A stretch of 5,450 nt of DNA, taken from the NCBI GenBank assembly GCA_035291705.1, contig DATDRM010000041.1, positions 1 to 5,450 of the forward strand, read 5' to 3'. The notes below the pieces were generated by a model. It saw only the letters and a program-made list of their open reading frames with translations, searched no databases and was not told the DNA's origin. The position numbers were made by a program, and so were the translations under genes. This document shows positions 4,944-5,450 of the stretch, in pieces (the first letter of the stretch is position 1; every line of letters starts with the position of its first letter). Source of the stretch: DATDRM01 sp035291705 (GTDB taxonomy: Bacteria; Chloroflexota; Anaerolineae; Anaerolineales; UBA4823).

Positions 4944-5017
4944 AGTCAGCGAACCGGCCAGTCGGCGAATCGCTGATCGCCGGACCGCCTGATCGCTGTT
5001 CGTTGAATCGCTAAATC
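4944..5017. repeat. Degenerate octamer tandem (ATCGCTGA type)
   Basis: Nine successive units can be read with period 8 and one 7-nt unit: AGTCAGCG, AACCGGCC, AGTCGGCG, AATCGCTG, ATCGCCGG, ACCGCCTG, ATCGCTGT, TCGTTGA, ATCGCTAA. It fills most of the 121-bp spacer and ends six bases before the cyclase start codon. A 6-bp hairpin (CGGCGA at 4963-4968, TCGCCG at 4977-4982) can form inside it. No promoter, Shine-Dalgarno or T run is visible. Confidence 0.6.
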
Positions 5018-5022
5018 TTCTT

Positions 5023-5450
5023 ATGGACTCTTCTCTCCCTAAGCCTCAGCCCTCTCCCACCCAGCCCACCTTCCAGGTCCCCCGCGGCCTGGAAGGGGAG
5101 CGGCGCGTGGTCACGATCCTGTTCTGTGACGTGAAAGGCTCGACGGCTATGGCTGAGCATCTCGATCCGGAGGAATGGGCCGAGATCATGAACGCTGCCT
5201 TCAGCTATCTGATCCAGCCAGTGCAGCGCTACGAAGGCACCGTGGCGCGGCTGATGGGTGACGCCATCCTGGCCTTCTTCGGCGCACCCATCGCCCACGA
5301 GGACGACCCACAGCGGGCGGTGCTGGCCGGGCTGGACATCGTGGAAGGCATCCGCCCGTACTGTGAGCAACTGCGGAGCGAGTATGGCCTGGATTTCAAC
5401 GTGCGGGTCGGGATTAACACCGGCGTGGTGGTAGTAGGGGAGGTCGGCAC
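5023..5450 (+). CDS. Class III adenylate/guanylate cyclase, N-terminal part (runs off the right edge)
   Basis: The first 142 codons are present. After a Pro/Ser-rich leader (1-20) comes the cyclase domain: GERRVVTILFCDVKGSTAMAE (25-45) with metal-binding Asp36, GTVARLMGDAILAFFGAP (72-89) with the second metal Asp80, the DDPQRAVLAGL helix (94-104) and VRVGINTGVVVVGEVG (127-142), cut at the edge. It makes a cyclic nucleotide from ATP or GTP. The Lys that usually selects adenine, two residues before the hydrophobic pair preceding GD, is Arg76 here, so substrate is uncertain. N-terminal cyclase domains of this type are commonly followed by an AAA/NB-ARC-like ATPase and TPR repeats in a protein of over 1000 residues, expected to the right. 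TGA at 4990-4992 bounds the frame, and ATG 5023 is the only ordinary start before the domain; it lacks a Shine-Dalgarno. The protein appears cytoplasmic. Confidence 0.9.
   Translation, partial: MDSSLPKPQPSPTQPTFQVPRGLEGERRVVTILFCDVKGSTAMAEHLDPEEWAEIMNAAFSYLIQPVQRYEGTVARLMGDAILAFFGAPIAHEDDPQRAVLAGLDIVEGIRPYCEQLRSEYGLDFNVRVGINTGVVVVGEVG

Noticed and set aside
4902..5022. tRNA or other structured RNA gene
   Set aside because: The short stems come from the octamer repeat, and no cloverleaf or known RNA motif can be read.
5011..5370. Minus-strand open frame opposite the cyclase gene
   Set aside because: The plus strand encodes an unmistakable cyclase domain here.

Overview
The window is a moderately GC-rich bacterial chromosome segment with well-separated genes and unusually repeat-rich spacers. 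Three things suggest Chloroflexota, perhaps Anaerolineae: a class III cyclase of the type usually fused to an AAA ATPase, a free-standing UBP-type zinc finger, and spacers full of small palindromes and degenerate octamers. This placement is an inference; there is no rRNA or other marker here.

Layout. (a) 1-446 is the 3' part of a VapC-like PIN-domain toxin gene; its start and any antitoxin lie to the left. (b) 447-783 is a 337-bp spacer. It holds a near-palindrome, a perfect 22-bp palindrome, a degenerate octamer tract, a possible minus-strand zinc-ribbon gene remnant, and an intrinsic terminator for the next gene. (c) 784-1224, minus strand, is a SnoaL-like (ester cyclase) protein. (d) 1225-1826 is a 602-bp spacer with small inverted repeats, a minus-strand G-quadruplex motif, a 9-nt-periodic tract carrying embedded 17-bp palindromes, and a sigma70-like promoter with a strong Shine-Dalgarno. 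(e) 1827-3491 is a secreted family 5 (peptide/nickel type) ABC substrate-binding protein with no permease or ATPase beside it. (f) 3492-3797 holds a 16-bp-arm inverted repeat, octamers, another palindrome and a second copy of the 9-nt tract. (g) 3798-4523 is a DEDDy 3'-5' exonuclease, perhaps translated from a nearly leaderless mRNA. (h) 4593-4901 is a small UBP-type zinc-finger protein with its own TATAAT box. (i) 4902-5022 is mostly an octamer repeat. (j) 5023 to the right edge is the N-terminal cyclase domain of a class III adenylate/guanylate cyclase.

The genes do not form an operon or an obvious pathway. Most have their own spacer and promoter-like sequence, and their predicted jobs (toxin, small-molecule cyclase, solute capture, nuclease, zinc finger, cyclic-nucleotide synthesis) are unrelated. 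I do not see a convincing new defence or biosynthetic system.

The most notable signal is in the spacers. Two copies of a 97-bp tract (91 of 97 positions identical) flank the substrate-binding-protein gene in direct orientation. Inside them a 17-bp palindrome recurs five times in phase with a 9-nt repeat, so several reading frames on both strands stay open. At least four further unrelated palindromes and three octamer tracts fill the other spacers.
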